A stretch of 24,272 nucleotides of DNA from CAYTEH01 sp964436765. Its GTDB lineage: Bacteria > Patescibacteriota > Gracilibacteria > Peribacterales > Peribacteraceae. A program made the translations under genes and the position numbers. Positions 13,848 to 21,151 of this stretch are shown here, one piece after another (position 1 is the first letter of the stretch; each line of letters begins with the position of its first letter). The notes under the pieces were generated by a model. It worked only from the letters and a program-made list of their open reading frames with translations, ran no database searches and had not been told where the DNA came from. The stretch covers positions 1 to 24,272 of the forward strand of contig CAYTEH010000022.1 of NCBI GenBank assembly GCA_964436765.1, given 5' to 3'.

Positions 13848-15181
13848 AGGACAGAGAGAAGTTCCCGGTCCGTGAGAGTGGCAGTGCCCTGCTTGCTGAC
13901 AACAACGCTCGCGGCCCGGTTGGCAAGATCGGCTCCGTCTTCCATCGTTCCCCCTGCCGCCAGCGTCAGGGCAAGGACGGCCGCCACGGTATCACCCGCG
14001 CCCGACACGTCGGCCACCTCACGCGCGAGCGCGGGAAACGCAGTCTCGCTATCACCACGTCGAAGCACCATTCCTTCGGCCCCAAGTGTGAGTAGGACCG
14101 CTCCCTGCACTGCTTTGGCCAGCCGTGCAGCAGTGTCTTTCTTTGGGCCGCCCAGAAGGATCTGCGCCTCACGACGGTTGGGGGTGAGAATGGTCGCTCC
14201 GCGCACGCTTTCCAGGTACGACGAGTCCAGCGGTTTAGGATCGACAATGACAGGCACGCCGGCGTCATGTGCCATCCGGATGCAGGCGGCGAGCGTCTCG
14301 GGCGCAAAGACGCCCTTGGCGTAATCGGAGAGCAGGAGCGCCTGATGCGTGGGAAGCAACTTTCGCACCCGATCCAACAGGCGCCTGTGGAGCGCTGCCG
14401 GTAACGAGGTGCTCTCTTCGTAATCGAGCCGGACGATCTGCTGGCCGCTTTCGGCCAGGATGCGGTTCTTGCGGGTCGTGGATCGGCGGGAGTCTGCGAG
14501 GAGGGAGGATCGAACCTTCCCCTTCTTCAGGAGCAACTCAAGCTGCGTGCCTGCTGCGTCCTTCCCGCACACGCCTACGAGGGTCACCCGGGCCCCAAGT
14601 GCGGCGGCGTTCATGGCCGCATTCGCGGCGCCCCCCGCCACCGCCCTCTCGGAGCGGTGCACAACGACGGGGATGGGTGCCTCGGGAGAAATGCGGTCGA
14701 CGGTGCCGATCACGTAGGTATCGAGCATGACATCGCCCACCACGAGCAGCCTGGCCTCCTTGTAGCGACCGATGATGTCCTGCTGCCGCATGTAGCGCTC
14801 CTGTTCCACATGCCCGGAGAGCTCGGTACGGTGACTGTCTTCCTCGTCGTGGGTAGTGGAGAACTCCAGGATCTCACTGTCTTCCAAGCCCGTGAACCGG
14901 TGCGGCAAGCCCGTCTGCACGTGCACGAAATCACCTGGATGCAGCGTGTAGCGCTCGCCGTCCATCTCCAGGAGCACTTTTCCCGATTGCAGATAGAACA
15001 CTTCGTCCTTCTTGGCGTGCGAATGCATGCTACAGCGGTGGTTCTTCCTGAGAAGCAGCTTCTTGCCGCAGTATTCCTTGTTCACGATCCACTGCTCCTC
15101 CCCCCACGCCTTCTTCTTGCGGAAGATCTTCTTTCCCGGGAAGAATCGCCGGGTGGAGCCGAAACGGACGTATGAAGACAT
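13844..15181 (-). CDS. Fusion: cupin + heptose-7-phosphate kinase (HldE N-terminal type)
   Basis: The protein has 445 residues from the ATG at 15181. Residues ~25-115 form a cupin resembling the C-terminal barrel of type II phosphomannose isomerases: SMHSHAKKDEVFYLQSGKV gives His53, His55 and Glu60, and GLPHRF gives His94, a full metal-binding set. Residues ~135-445 are a PfkB-family kinase close to the HldE kinase half: VVGDVMLDTY, DRISPEAPIPVV, GGAANAAMNAAALGA, and the catalytic VSGAGDTVAAVLAL. The kinase should phosphorylate D-glycero-D-manno-heptose 7-phosphate at C1, feeding the fusion enzyme downstream, which it overlaps by 4 bases. The cupin's job is unknown; it could bind or isomerise a sugar. 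No GmhA isomerase is in the window. The start is set by a TATGCT hexamer 7 bases upstream; 15193 is an alternative ATG. Confidence 0.92.
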   Translation of the reverse strand: MSSYVRFGSTRRFFPGKKIFRKKKAWGEEQWIVNKEYCGKKLLLRKNHRCSMHSHAKKDEVFYLQSGKVLLEMDGERYTLHPGDFVHVQTGLPHRFTGLEDSEILEFSTTHDEEDSHRTELSGHVEQERYMRQQDIIGRYKEARLLVVGDVMLDTYVIGTVDRISPEAPIPVVVHRSERAVAGGAANAAMNAAALGARVTLVGVCGKDAAGTQLELLLKKGKVRSSLLADSRRSTTRKNRILAESGQQIVRLDYEESTSLPAALHRRLLDRVRKLLPTHQALLLSDYAKGVFAPETLAACIRMAHDAGVPVIVDPKPLDSSYLESVRGATILTPNRREAQILLGGPKKDTAARLAKAVQGAVLLTLGAEGMVLRRGDSETAFPALAREVADVSGAGDTVAAVLALTLAAGGTMEDGADLANRAASVVVSKQGTATLTDRELLSVL

Positions 15182-15188
15182 CGGACAA

Positions 15189-15194
15189 AGCATA
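15189..15194 (-). promoter_or_regulatory. -10-like hexamer TATGCT before the cupin-kinase gene
   Basis: TATGCT ends 7 bases before the ATG at 15181 and overlaps the alternative ATG at 15193. That makes the downstream ATG the likelier, leaderless start. Confidence 0.5.
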
Positions 15195-15226
15195 CAGAAA
15201 ACTCTGTCAAAAGCCGAGCCCCTTCG

Positions 15227-16273
15227 TCACCGCAGCATGTTCCAGACCAGTACCGTCCCGGCTGGAAGATCTTCTGTGAGAGTGCGACCGACGACTGACG
15301 CGAGCTCCTTGGGCGCAATCCCCGTGCCGGGCCGCCGTATGGCGAGCATGTCTGTCTGAAGTCGCGTGCCCGCAGGCAGGTCGCGTGCGAGCGTGACGCT
15401 TCTCCTGCCGACCAGGCGCACGTTCTCCTCGCACGGCTGGCAGCGCTTGACGCCGTCGCCAAGGAACTGCGTGGGGATCTTTACGGAGGCGATGACCGCC
15501 CGATCGCGCATCCTGCGGATCATCTCTTTCAATTCCGCCGGCTCGAGCGACGCCGCATGGTCGGGGCCGGTCATGCTGCGATCGAGGGTGAAATGCTTCT
15601 CGATGATCAACGCGCCGCATTTGACGGCCATGAGAGGCACCTCGATGCCCTCGGTGTGATCGGAGTAGCCCACAGGGACGCCGAATGCGCTGCGAAGCGT
15701 CTCCATCGCGCGCAGGTTAATCTGGTCGGCAGGGGCCGGATAGGAGCTGACGCAGTGCAGGAGCGCGAAGGGGACGGAGAGGGAGGAAAAGGGCGCAACG
15801 GCGTCGCGCACTTCCTCAAGCGTGGCCATTCCGGTGGAAATGATGACGGGGATTCGGAGCGTCGCGACGCGCTCTAAAAACGGGATGTTCGTCAATTCTC
15901 CAGAAGGGATCTTGATGATGCGCACGCCCATCGCCGCAAGCGTCTCGGCGGACTCCGCGTCGAACGGGGTCGTCATGAACTCGATGCCTTTGGCTTCGGC
16001 GTGGTCCTTGAGCAGGCGGAAATCGTCGCGGGGCAGCTCCAAGCGCCGGAGCATAGCTTTCTGACTGCTCTCGCCGCTACGCTCCTGGTAGGCCGCAAGC
16101 GGTGCTCCCTCGGCGGCGATCTCGTCAGTATCAAACATCTGGAACTTCACGGCGTCCGCTCCGGCGTCCGCGGCGACATCGATGAGCCGCTTCGCAAGAC
16201 CGATGTCCCCGTTATGGTTCACGCCGGCTTCGGCGATGACGTAGAGCCCCTCCGGCGCAAAGGAAAATGACAT
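15227..16273 (-). CDS. neuB: N-acetylneuraminate/nonulosonate synthase (NeuB family, with SAF domain)
   Basis: The 348-residue protein has the NeuB TIM barrel and a C-terminal antifreeze-like SAF domain (residues ~285-348). Key segments are IAEAGVNHNGDIGLAKRLID (13-32), AVKFQMFDTDEIA, EFMTTPFD, IKIPSGELTN, PVIISTGMAT, LLHCVSSYPAP, VGYSDHTEG, and EKHFTLDRSMTGPDHAASLEP with His227 and His239 as probable metal ligands. It condenses phosphoenolpyruvate with an N-acetylated hexosamine to give a nonulosonic acid. Sialic, legionaminic and pseudaminic variants cannot be separated by eye. The CMP-activating enzyme is encoded at 22008-23186. The frame is open far upstream, but the conserved N-terminus and a TACGGT hexamer 6 bases before the ATG fix the start at 16273. 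The gene diverges from the HisF-like gene across 54 bases. Confidence 0.94.
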   Translation of the reverse strand: MSFSFAPEGLYVIAEAGVNHNGDIGLAKRLIDVAADAGADAVKFQMFDTDEIAAEGAPLAAYQERSGESSQKAMLRRLELPRDDFRLLKDHAEAKGIEFMTTPFDAESAETLAAMGVRIIKIPSGELTNIPFLERVATLRIPVIISTGMATLEEVRDAVAPFSSLSVPFALLHCVSSYPAPADQINLRAMETLRSAFGVPVGYSDHTEGIEVPLMAVKCGALIIEKHFTLDRSMTGPDHAASLEPAELKEMIRRMRDRAVIASVKIPTQFLGDGVKRCQPCEENVRLVGRRSVTLARDLPAGTRLQTDMLAIRRPGTGIAPKELASVVGRTLTEDLPAGTVLVWNMLR

Positions 16274-16279
16274 GCAGCA

Positions 16280-16285
16280 ACCGTA
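16280..16285 (-). promoter_or_regulatory. -10-like hexamer TACGGT before neuB
   Basis: TACGGT ends 6 bases before the ATG at 16273. It is a weak match to the usual -10 sequence but fits the TANNNT spacing rule of the window. Confidence 0.35.
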
Positions 16286-16315
16286 CAGGCATGGAATTAC
16301 AGGGGCAAGGACGTA

Positions 16316-16321
16316 TAGACT
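16316..16321 (+). promoter_or_regulatory. -10-like hexamer TAGACT before the HisF-like gene
   Basis: TAGACT (or the overlapping TATAGA at 16314) ends 6 bases before the GTG at 16328, the spacing of a leaderless transcript. Confidence 0.5.
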
Positions 16322-16327
16322 GTCCCG

Positions 16328-17089
16328 GTGAAGATCCGCGTCATCCCGCGCCTGGACATCAAGGGGCCGCACGTCGTGAAGGGCATCCATATGGAGGGCC
16401 TGCGGGTGGTAGGTGAGCCCGCGGCCATGGCTCGGAGGTATTACGAACAGGGCGCTGACGAGCTCGTCGTCATGGACGTTGTGGCAAGCCTCTACGGCCG
16501 CAGTCCGGATTTTCTCCTCATGGAGTCCATCGCCAACGAGCTTTTTATCCCTCTCACGATGGGCGGGGGGATCCAGTCGCTCCGCGACATCAACAACTTC
16601 CTGCGCGCGGGGGCGGACAAGGTAGCCCTCAACACCTTCGCCACACGCAGGCCGGAGCTGCTCTCCGAGGCCGTGCGCCACTTCGGCTCGCAGTGCATTG
16701 TCCTCTCCGTGGAGGCCAAGCGTTCGGGGACGGGAACGTGGGAGGCCTACACCGACGGCGGGCGCGAGCACTCGGGACGGGACGCCGTAGAGTGGATCAG
16801 GCAGGCGCTCGAGCTGGGCGTGGGCGAGATCCTCCTGACCTCGGTGGACGCCGACGGCACGCACAAAGGGTATGATATGGAGCTGCTCCGGGCCGTCACC
16901 ACATTCGCGGACGTCCCGGTGGTGATCCACGGCGGCGCGAAGGACGCCTCATCTCTGCTGCAGGCGGTCCGCGAGGGGCACGCCGACGCCGTGGCGGTCG
17001 CCTCGATCCTCCACTACGGCGACGCATCGGTCGGACAACTCAAGAATGAGCTGTCGGCGAGCGGCATCCCCGTGCGACAATATCCCTGA
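16328..17089 (+). CDS. hisF: HisF-like subunit of a sugar amidotransferase system (WbuZ type)
   Basis: The 253-residue (beta/alpha)8 barrel aligns along its length with HisF: IPRLDIKGPHVVKGIHMEGLR (Asp10 matches the catalytic Asp11), DELVVMDVVAS, TMGGGIQSL, GADKVALNT, GEILLTSVDADGTHKGYD and VIHGGA. In histidine synthesis HisF uses ammonia from HisH. In O-antigen loci a HisF-HisH pair instead feeds ammonia to a WbpG/WbuX-type amidotransferase. The absence of other his genes, and the amidotransferase gene next door, favour the second role. Where HisF has Asp130 (IDAKR) this protein has Glu129 (VEAKR), a change at a catalytic position of the histidine enzyme. It starts with GTG six bases after a TAGACT hexamer and is followed by the HisH-like gene after 3 bases. 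Confidence 0.9.
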   Translation: MKIRVIPRLDIKGPHVVKGIHMEGLRVVGEPAAMARRYYEQGADELVVMDVVASLYGRSPDFLLMESIANELFIPLTMGGGIQSLRDINNFLRAGADKVALNTFATRRPELLSEAVRHFGSQCIVLSVEAKRSGTGTWEAYTDGGREHSGRDAVEWIRQALELGVGEILLTSVDADGTHKGYDMELLRAVTTFADVPVVIHGGAKDASSLLQAVREGHADAVAVASILHYGDASVGQLKNELSASGIPVRQYP

Positions 17090-17092
17090 ACC

Positions 17093-17728
17093 ATGCCCCG
17101 CATCGCGGTCGTCGATTACGGCGTCGGGAACATCCACAGCGCCCTCAAGGGACTGCGGAGGTACTGTGATGACGTACGGCTCTGCGAGGATCCGGAAGGG
17201 ATCCGGGACGCAGCAGCACTGGTGCTTCCGGGACAGGGCGCGTTCCAGTCGGGCATGGAAGGACTGAAGGTGCGCGGGCTCCTGGAGCCCGTGCGGAGCG
17301 CGGCGAAGGAGGGCAAGCCGATCCTGGGCATCTGCCTGGGAGCACAGCTGCTTTTGGAGCGAGGGTTCGAGTTTGGCGAGCACGAGGGATTAGGGCTGCT
17401 GCCGGGGAAGGTGGTCCGTTTCCCGCCACTCCAGGGAGAGAAGACCCCGCACATGGGATGGAACTCCATCGAGCCGCCGTCCCCGGACCGATGGAAAGGC
17501 ACGCCCCTAGAGAGGCTGCGCACAGGGGACGAGATGTACTTCATTCATTCGTACATTCTGCAACCCTCGAACCCGGAGCATGTCCTTGCCGAGACCGTGT
17601 ACGGCGGGCTCCGGTTCCCGTCGGTGATCGGCAGGGGGAAGATCGTCGGTTGTCAGTTCCATCCGGAAAAGAGCGCAACGAAGGGACTGACAATCATCGA
17701 GAGCTTCGTGCGATCGGTCGCGGAGTGA
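17093..17728 (+). CDS. hisH: HisH-like glutamine amidotransferase subunit (WbuY type)
   Basis: The 211-residue class I glutaminase has the nucleophile Cys81 in GICLGAQLL and the His190/Glu192 pair in QFHPEKS, so the triad is intact. VVDYGVGNIHSALKGL and LPGQGAFQSGM are typical of HisH. It should release ammonia from glutamine and pass it through the HisF-like barrel, here most likely to the N-acetyl-sugar amidotransferase encoded next door on the opposite strand. The start is 3 bases after the hisF stop, so the two genes form an operon. Its stop lies one base from the stop of the convergent amidotransferase gene. Confidence 0.92.
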   Translation: MPRIAVVDYGVGNIHSALKGLRRYCDDVRLCEDPEGIRDAAALVLPGQGAFQSGMEGLKVRGLLEPVRSAAKEGKPILGICLGAQLLLERGFEFGEHEGLGLLPGKVVRFPPLQGEKTPHMGWNSIEPPSPDRWKGTPLERLRTGDEMYFIHSYILQPSNPEHVLAETVYGGLRFPSVIGRGKIVGCQFHPEKSATKGLTIIESFVRSVAE

Positions 17729-17729
17729 T

Positions 17730-18896
17730 TCATGACACCCGGTGCCTCAGTGTCCATTCGCCGCCCGCCTTCTCCCACAGGTGCGGCGAACGCCAGCTAT
17801 CGGCCACTTCCCAGAACTGTGCCTCTGTAATATCGCAGTAGTCCAGAAATTCCCTGAAGTACCGCTTCGGGAACTCGCCGTCATAGCGACGGACGAGCGC
17901 CACGCCCTCTTCACGCGTGATCTTGCCGTCCCGGATCTCATGGGCGGAATCGGACGTGGCCCGCCCGATGCCGAACTTGAGAAACCCGAGCCAGTAGTGA
18001 AAACCATCGATCTTGTCGTCTAGGCTGGCGTACTTGGAGTACGTGCCTTCGGTGCGCTCGGGATTGGTGGTGAAGCCCGTGTTCTTTGAGGCATAGTAGA
18101 AGTTCTCCTGTGGGTCCCAGAACTTGTAATACCCGAAGAAGTGCACATCAACCCCGGTCCGTCGGATCAGGTCGAAGGACGGCTGGAGGTACGGCCGCAA
18201 ATCTGCGTCCGTAATGCCATGCTCTTTCCAGAACTCCGGTGGCTTCCCCGAGAAGTAGTGCTTGGATTGGTCTGTGACCGGACGGTTCGGCACGTAGGCG
18301 TTCTTCATGTCCCCTCCGTACTCCACTTCCCCGTTCTCTCCGTACATAATGAGAGGAATATCGTAGTGTACGGCCACCTGCAGCGGGTAGTTGTAGACGC
18401 CGTAAATGAAGGGCTGGAACGGGTCCCCCATGTGCAGGAACGCCAGCTTCGCGAGCACGCGGCTCACATTCCTGCGCGGCGTGAATCGCACATGATTGAA
18501 TCCTGCGGCAATAAAGTGCTCCAGGTTCTTCGCGCCGATCTCGGTGCTGAGGAGCGGCGACCACGTCACCGTCAGCGGATGCATGCCGTAGACTTCCTGC
18601 AGCTGATGGGCCACGAAGGCCCCGTCCTTCCCCCCGCTCACGGGAACGATGACGTCGAAAGAGCCATCTGTTTTTCGGTGCCGGTCGCAGAGCTCCTTCA
18701 GTTCCTTCTCGCGTTGTTTCCAATCGAGCGAGTGCTTGAACTCGGCGTATCGGCAGGCACTGCAAACCCCCTCCGCATCGAACGTGATACGGGGCCGCTG
18801 GTTGCTGATGGTACAGGTGCGGCAGAATCGTACGTCGGTGGGCAGGCCGTACTCCTTACTCGTGTCATGCCGTAGAGGTGGCGGGGCGGAGTGCAT
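17730..18896 (-). CDS. N-acetyl sugar amidotransferase (WbpG/PseA/WbuX family)
   Basis: The 388-residue protein shows a cysteine cluster (CRTC at 25-28 and CSAC at 45-48, likely a zinc site) and an ATP-pyrophosphatase loop, VPVSGGKDG (residues 84-92). It continues with YGENGEVEYGGDMKN and a C-terminal half rich in aromatic residues. In Pseudomonas WbpG with HisH2/HisF2, and in Campylobacter PseA, this family turns an acetamido group of a sugar into an acetamidino group using ATP and ammonia. The convergent HisF-HisH pair one base away is the expected ammonia source. The target could be the nonulosonic acid or a HexNAc; the sequence does not say. The ATG at 18896 is used, but the conserved part begins about 20 residues later, so the true start is uncertain. 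Confidence 0.92.
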   Translation of the reverse strand: MHSAPPPLRHDTSKEYGLPTDVRFCRTCTISNQRPRITFDAEGVCSACRYAEFKHSLDWKQREKELKELCDRHRKTDGSFDVIVPVSGGKDGAFVAHQLQEVYGMHPLTVTWSPLLSTEIGAKNLEHFIAAGFNHVRFTPRRNVSRVLAKLAFLHMGDPFQPFIYGVYNYPLQVAVHYDIPLIMYGENGEVEYGGDMKNAYVPNRPVTDQSKHYFSGKPPEFWKEHGITDADLRPYLQPSFDLIRRTGVDVHFFGYYKFWDPQENFYYASKNTGFTTNPERTEGTYSKYASLDDKIDGFHYWLGFLKFGIGRATSDSAHEIRDGKITREEGVALVRRYDGEFPKRYFREFLDYCDITEAQFWEVADSWRSPHLWEKAGGEWTLRHRVS

Positions 18897-18912
18897 GGGA
18901 AGCGACGTATGC

Positions 18913-18918
18913 TATCAT
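18913..18918 (+). promoter_or_regulatory. -10-like hexamer TATCAT in a divergent promoter
   Basis: TATCAT ends 6 bases before the GTG at 18925. It overlaps TAGCAT on the other strand (18909-18914), which is 12 bases before the amidotransferase ATG. Both lie in a near-palindrome, gtatgctatcatac. Confidence 0.5.
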
Positions 18919-18924
18919 ACATCG

Positions 18925-19701
18925 GTGAAAGCAAAAGACGATCGCTGGCGGGTCTGGGACGGCATGCCGGACTACGGGCAGGTCATGTACCAGCGGGCCG
19001 TAGGAGAGGCCCAGGAAATGGAGAGCAGTAAGGCGACCGCCCATGTGCTCGACGGGATCCTGCAACGCGGAGACCGGCTACTCGACGTCGGCTGCGGCGC
19101 CGGGCACTACCTTCGCACGCTGCGCCGCTCGTTCTCCTTCCCCTTCCACTACACGGGCATCGATGCGACGCAGAACTATGTCGACCTCGCAAAAAAGGCC
19201 TTCGCGGATGATGGCGACAGTGACTTCCATGTCGGTGACATCGAGCGATTACCGGTCGACGACCAATCGTACGACGTCGTCACCTGCTGCAACGTCCTCT
19301 TACACCTTCCAAGGATCGCGCCAGCCATTGCCGAACTCTGGCGCTGCGCGAAGCGCACTGTCGTCATCCGCATGCTCGCGGGAGACATGAGCTTCCGAAT
19401 AAAGCAGGTGCGCGAATGGGAAGAGGGACATGACAACGCGATTTTCGATGCCGACGGAGAGCCCCTGCGTTTTCACTACTTCAACATCTACTCCAAGCGA
19501 TACGTCGAATCCCTTTGCAAGGCGCTCCCCGGCGTCGCCTCGTGCGTCATCACGGATGACCGGGACTTCGACCCCGCCGCCTTCGACGAGAAGCAGTGGC
19601 CGGAGAAGGAGAAGCCCCAAGACCTGACCCGGATGCTCGGGGGCATGCAACGGAACGGCTACATCCTGCAGCCGTGGGCATTCATCCGTCTGGACCGTTA
19701 G
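18925..19701 (+). CDS. Class I SAM-dependent methyltransferase
   Basis: The protein has 258 residues from the GTG at 18925. Motif I is LLDVGCGAGHYL (residues 52-63), followed by YTGIDATQNYVDLAKKAF, DFHVGDIERLPVDDQSYDVVTCCNVLLHL and a GxxR-free C-terminal region ending ILQPWAFIRLDR. The order is that of small-molecule and sugar methyltransferases. It lies between the amidotransferase and aminotransferase genes, so methylation of an amino sugar of the same glycan is a fair guess; acetamidino groups can be N-methylated in known glycans. The GTG is preferred because a TATCAT hexamer lies 6 bases upstream. The in-frame ATG at 18895 would overlap the divergent gene's start codon. The stop overlaps the convergent aminotransferase stop. 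Confidence 0.85.
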   Translation: MKAKDDRWRVWDGMPDYGQVMYQRAVGEAQEMESSKATAHVLDGILQRGDRLLDVGCGAGHYLRTLRRSFSFPFHYTGIDATQNYVDLAKKAFADDGDSDFHVGDIERLPVDDQSYDVVTCCNVLLHLPRIAPAIAELWRCAKRTVVIRMLAGDMSFRIKQVREWEEGHDNAIFDADGEPLRFHYFNIYSKRYVESLCKALPGVASCVITDDRDFDPAAFDEKQWPEKEKPQDLTRMLGGMQRNGYILQPWAFIRLDR

Positions 19702-21137
19702 CGCCGGAGCGATCGAATCTCTTTGCAGATCCGATCGATGTCGTGGTCCTGCAAATACGTCGCGGACGGCAGACTCAGCCCCTGCCCGGCGAGCCGCTCG
19801 CTCACCGGGAACGTCTGCCCCGTTTCGTACACGGGCTGCGTATGGCACGGGGGAAAGAACGGACGGGTTTCGATGCCACGTTCCTTGAGGATCGTCATGA
19901 GCTCATCACGGGTTCGTCCGAACTGCAGTGGATCGATAACGACGCTATAGAGCCAGTAGACATTTCTGGCCCACGAGGCACACGCCGGGAGCTGCATACC
20001 CAGGATGCCTGCGAGGCCCTTCTGATACAGATCCGCGACGCGGAGCTTCTCCCCGATGATCTCGTCGATCCGCTCCATTTGCGCCACGCCCACCGCGGCC
20101 TGGAGACTCGTAAGGCGATAGTTGTATCCAAGAACCTCGTGCCAGTACCTGCGGGACGGGGACATACCGTGGTCGCGCAGAATCCGCATGGTGGCCGCGA
20201 GCGCGTCGTCGTTTGTGACGACCATCCCCCCCTCCCCCGTCGTGACGATCTTGTTCCCATAGAAACTGAAGATGCCGATGTCTCCCATGCTCCCCACGGG
20301 CCTGCCCTTGTAGAGCGCTCCGTGGGCCTCCGCCGCATCCTCGATCACGGCGATGCGCCGCTCTTTCGCAAATGCGAGGAGCGGATCCATGTCGCACGGG
20401 TGCCCGTAGAGGTGCACGGGGATGATCGCCTTCGTCTTCGGTGTCGCCGCGGCGCGCACGCCCTCGATATCCATCGTCCACGTTTCCGGGTCGCAGTCGA
20501 CGAAAACCGGTGTTGCCCCCGCGTAGCGGACGGCATTCGCGGTGGCGATAAACGTGAGCGAGGGCACGATCACCTCGTCCCCTTCCCCGATGCCGAGCGC
20601 AAGCACGGCGAGATGCAAGGCGGTGGTGCCGTTGCTCGTGGCGACCGCATGCTTCGTGCCGCAGAACGACGCGAAGAGATCCTCGAAGCGCTTCACGAAC
20701 GGTCCCGTGGAGGAGATCCACCCGCTCACCACGCTCTCCGTCACGTACTGGAGCTCGCGTTCCCCGAGGGACGGAGAAGCGACCGGCAGCGCGATCCGCT
20801 GCTGAAACACAGCGACGTCAACAATACGTCCATCCCGATCGAGCAATGGAATGAGCCGCACACCCTCCCGCAGCCGCGCCACGATGGACTCCGGGGGATC
20901 CCCGGCTTTGGCGGTCACGGGCGCCGGATGCTCCACCGTCGCGAGCGGCGAATCGAGACCATGCCCCTTCAGAAGAGCTCGCCGGAGATCGCCGTCGGAC
21001 ACGAGTCCGGCGAACGACCCGTCGTCCGTCACAAGGAGCGCCGCGCCCATGCCGGTCTTATCGATGGACCGCATGGCTTCGCGGATGGTGCCACGCAACG
21101 GCACCGAGAGAGCCTGGATCTGTTCCCGGGAAAACAT
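19698..21137 (-). CDS. Fusion: CBS-pair domain + GDP-perosamine synthase-like aminotransferase
   Basis: The protein has 479 residues. Residues ~15-112 form two CBS motifs (MRSIDKTGMGAALLVTDDGS, LVSDGDLRRALLKG, LIPLLDRDGRIVDVAVF). This unit is usually found on nucleotidyltransferases of glycan loci. Residues ~115-479 are a DegT/DnrJ/EryC1/StrS aminotransferase very like perosamine synthases: SGWISSTGPFVKRFE, ATSNGTTALHLA, VHLYGHPCDMDP, EDAAEAHGA, SFYGNKIVTTGEGG with the PLP lysine Lys296, and RYWHEVLGYNYRLTSLQAA. It would aminate a 4-keto-6-deoxy sugar, fitting the gmd product in this locus; a LegC-like role is the alternative. The MFSREQ start is 6 bases after a TATACT hexamer. The stop overlaps the convergent methyltransferase stop by 4 bases. 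Confidence 0.93.
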   Translation of the reverse strand: MFSREQIQALSVPLRGTIREAMRSIDKTGMGAALLVTDDGSFAGLVSDGDLRRALLKGHGLDSPLATVEHPAPVTAKAGDPPESIVARLREGVRLIPLLDRDGRIVDVAVFQQRIALPVASPSLGERELQYVTESVVSGWISSTGPFVKRFEDLFASFCGTKHAVATSNGTTALHLAVLALGIGEGDEVIVPSLTFIATANAVRYAGATPVFVDCDPETWTMDIEGVRAAATPKTKAIIPVHLYGHPCDMDPLLAFAKERRIAVIEDAAEAHGALYKGRPVGSMGDIGIFSFYGNKIVTTGEGGMVVTNDDALAATMRILRDHGMSPSRRYWHEVLGYNYRLTSLQAAVGVAQMERIDEIIGEKLRVADLYQKGLAGILGMQLPACASWARNVYWLYSVVIDPLQFGRTRDELMTILKERGIETRPFFPPCHTQPVYETGQTFPVSERLAGQGLSLPSATYLQDHDIDRICKEIRSLRR

Positions 21138-21143
21138 GGGAAC

Positions 21144-21149
21144 AGTATA
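21144..21149 (-). promoter_or_regulatory. -10-like hexamer TATACT before the CBS-aminotransferase
   Basis: TATACT fills most of the 14-base gap after the TIM-barrel gene and ends exactly 6 bases before the ATG at 21137, a strong leaderless arrangement. Confidence 0.55.
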
Positions 21150-21151
21150 GC

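Noticed and set aside
15205..15210. TTGACA -35 box before the cupin-kinase gene
   Set aside because: It is only 10 bases from the TATGCT hexamer, too close for a standard -35/-10 pair.
16328..17728. Histidine biosynthesis operon
   Set aside because: Only HisF- and HisH-like genes are present, beside an N-acetyl-sugar amidotransferase that uses the same ammonia module.
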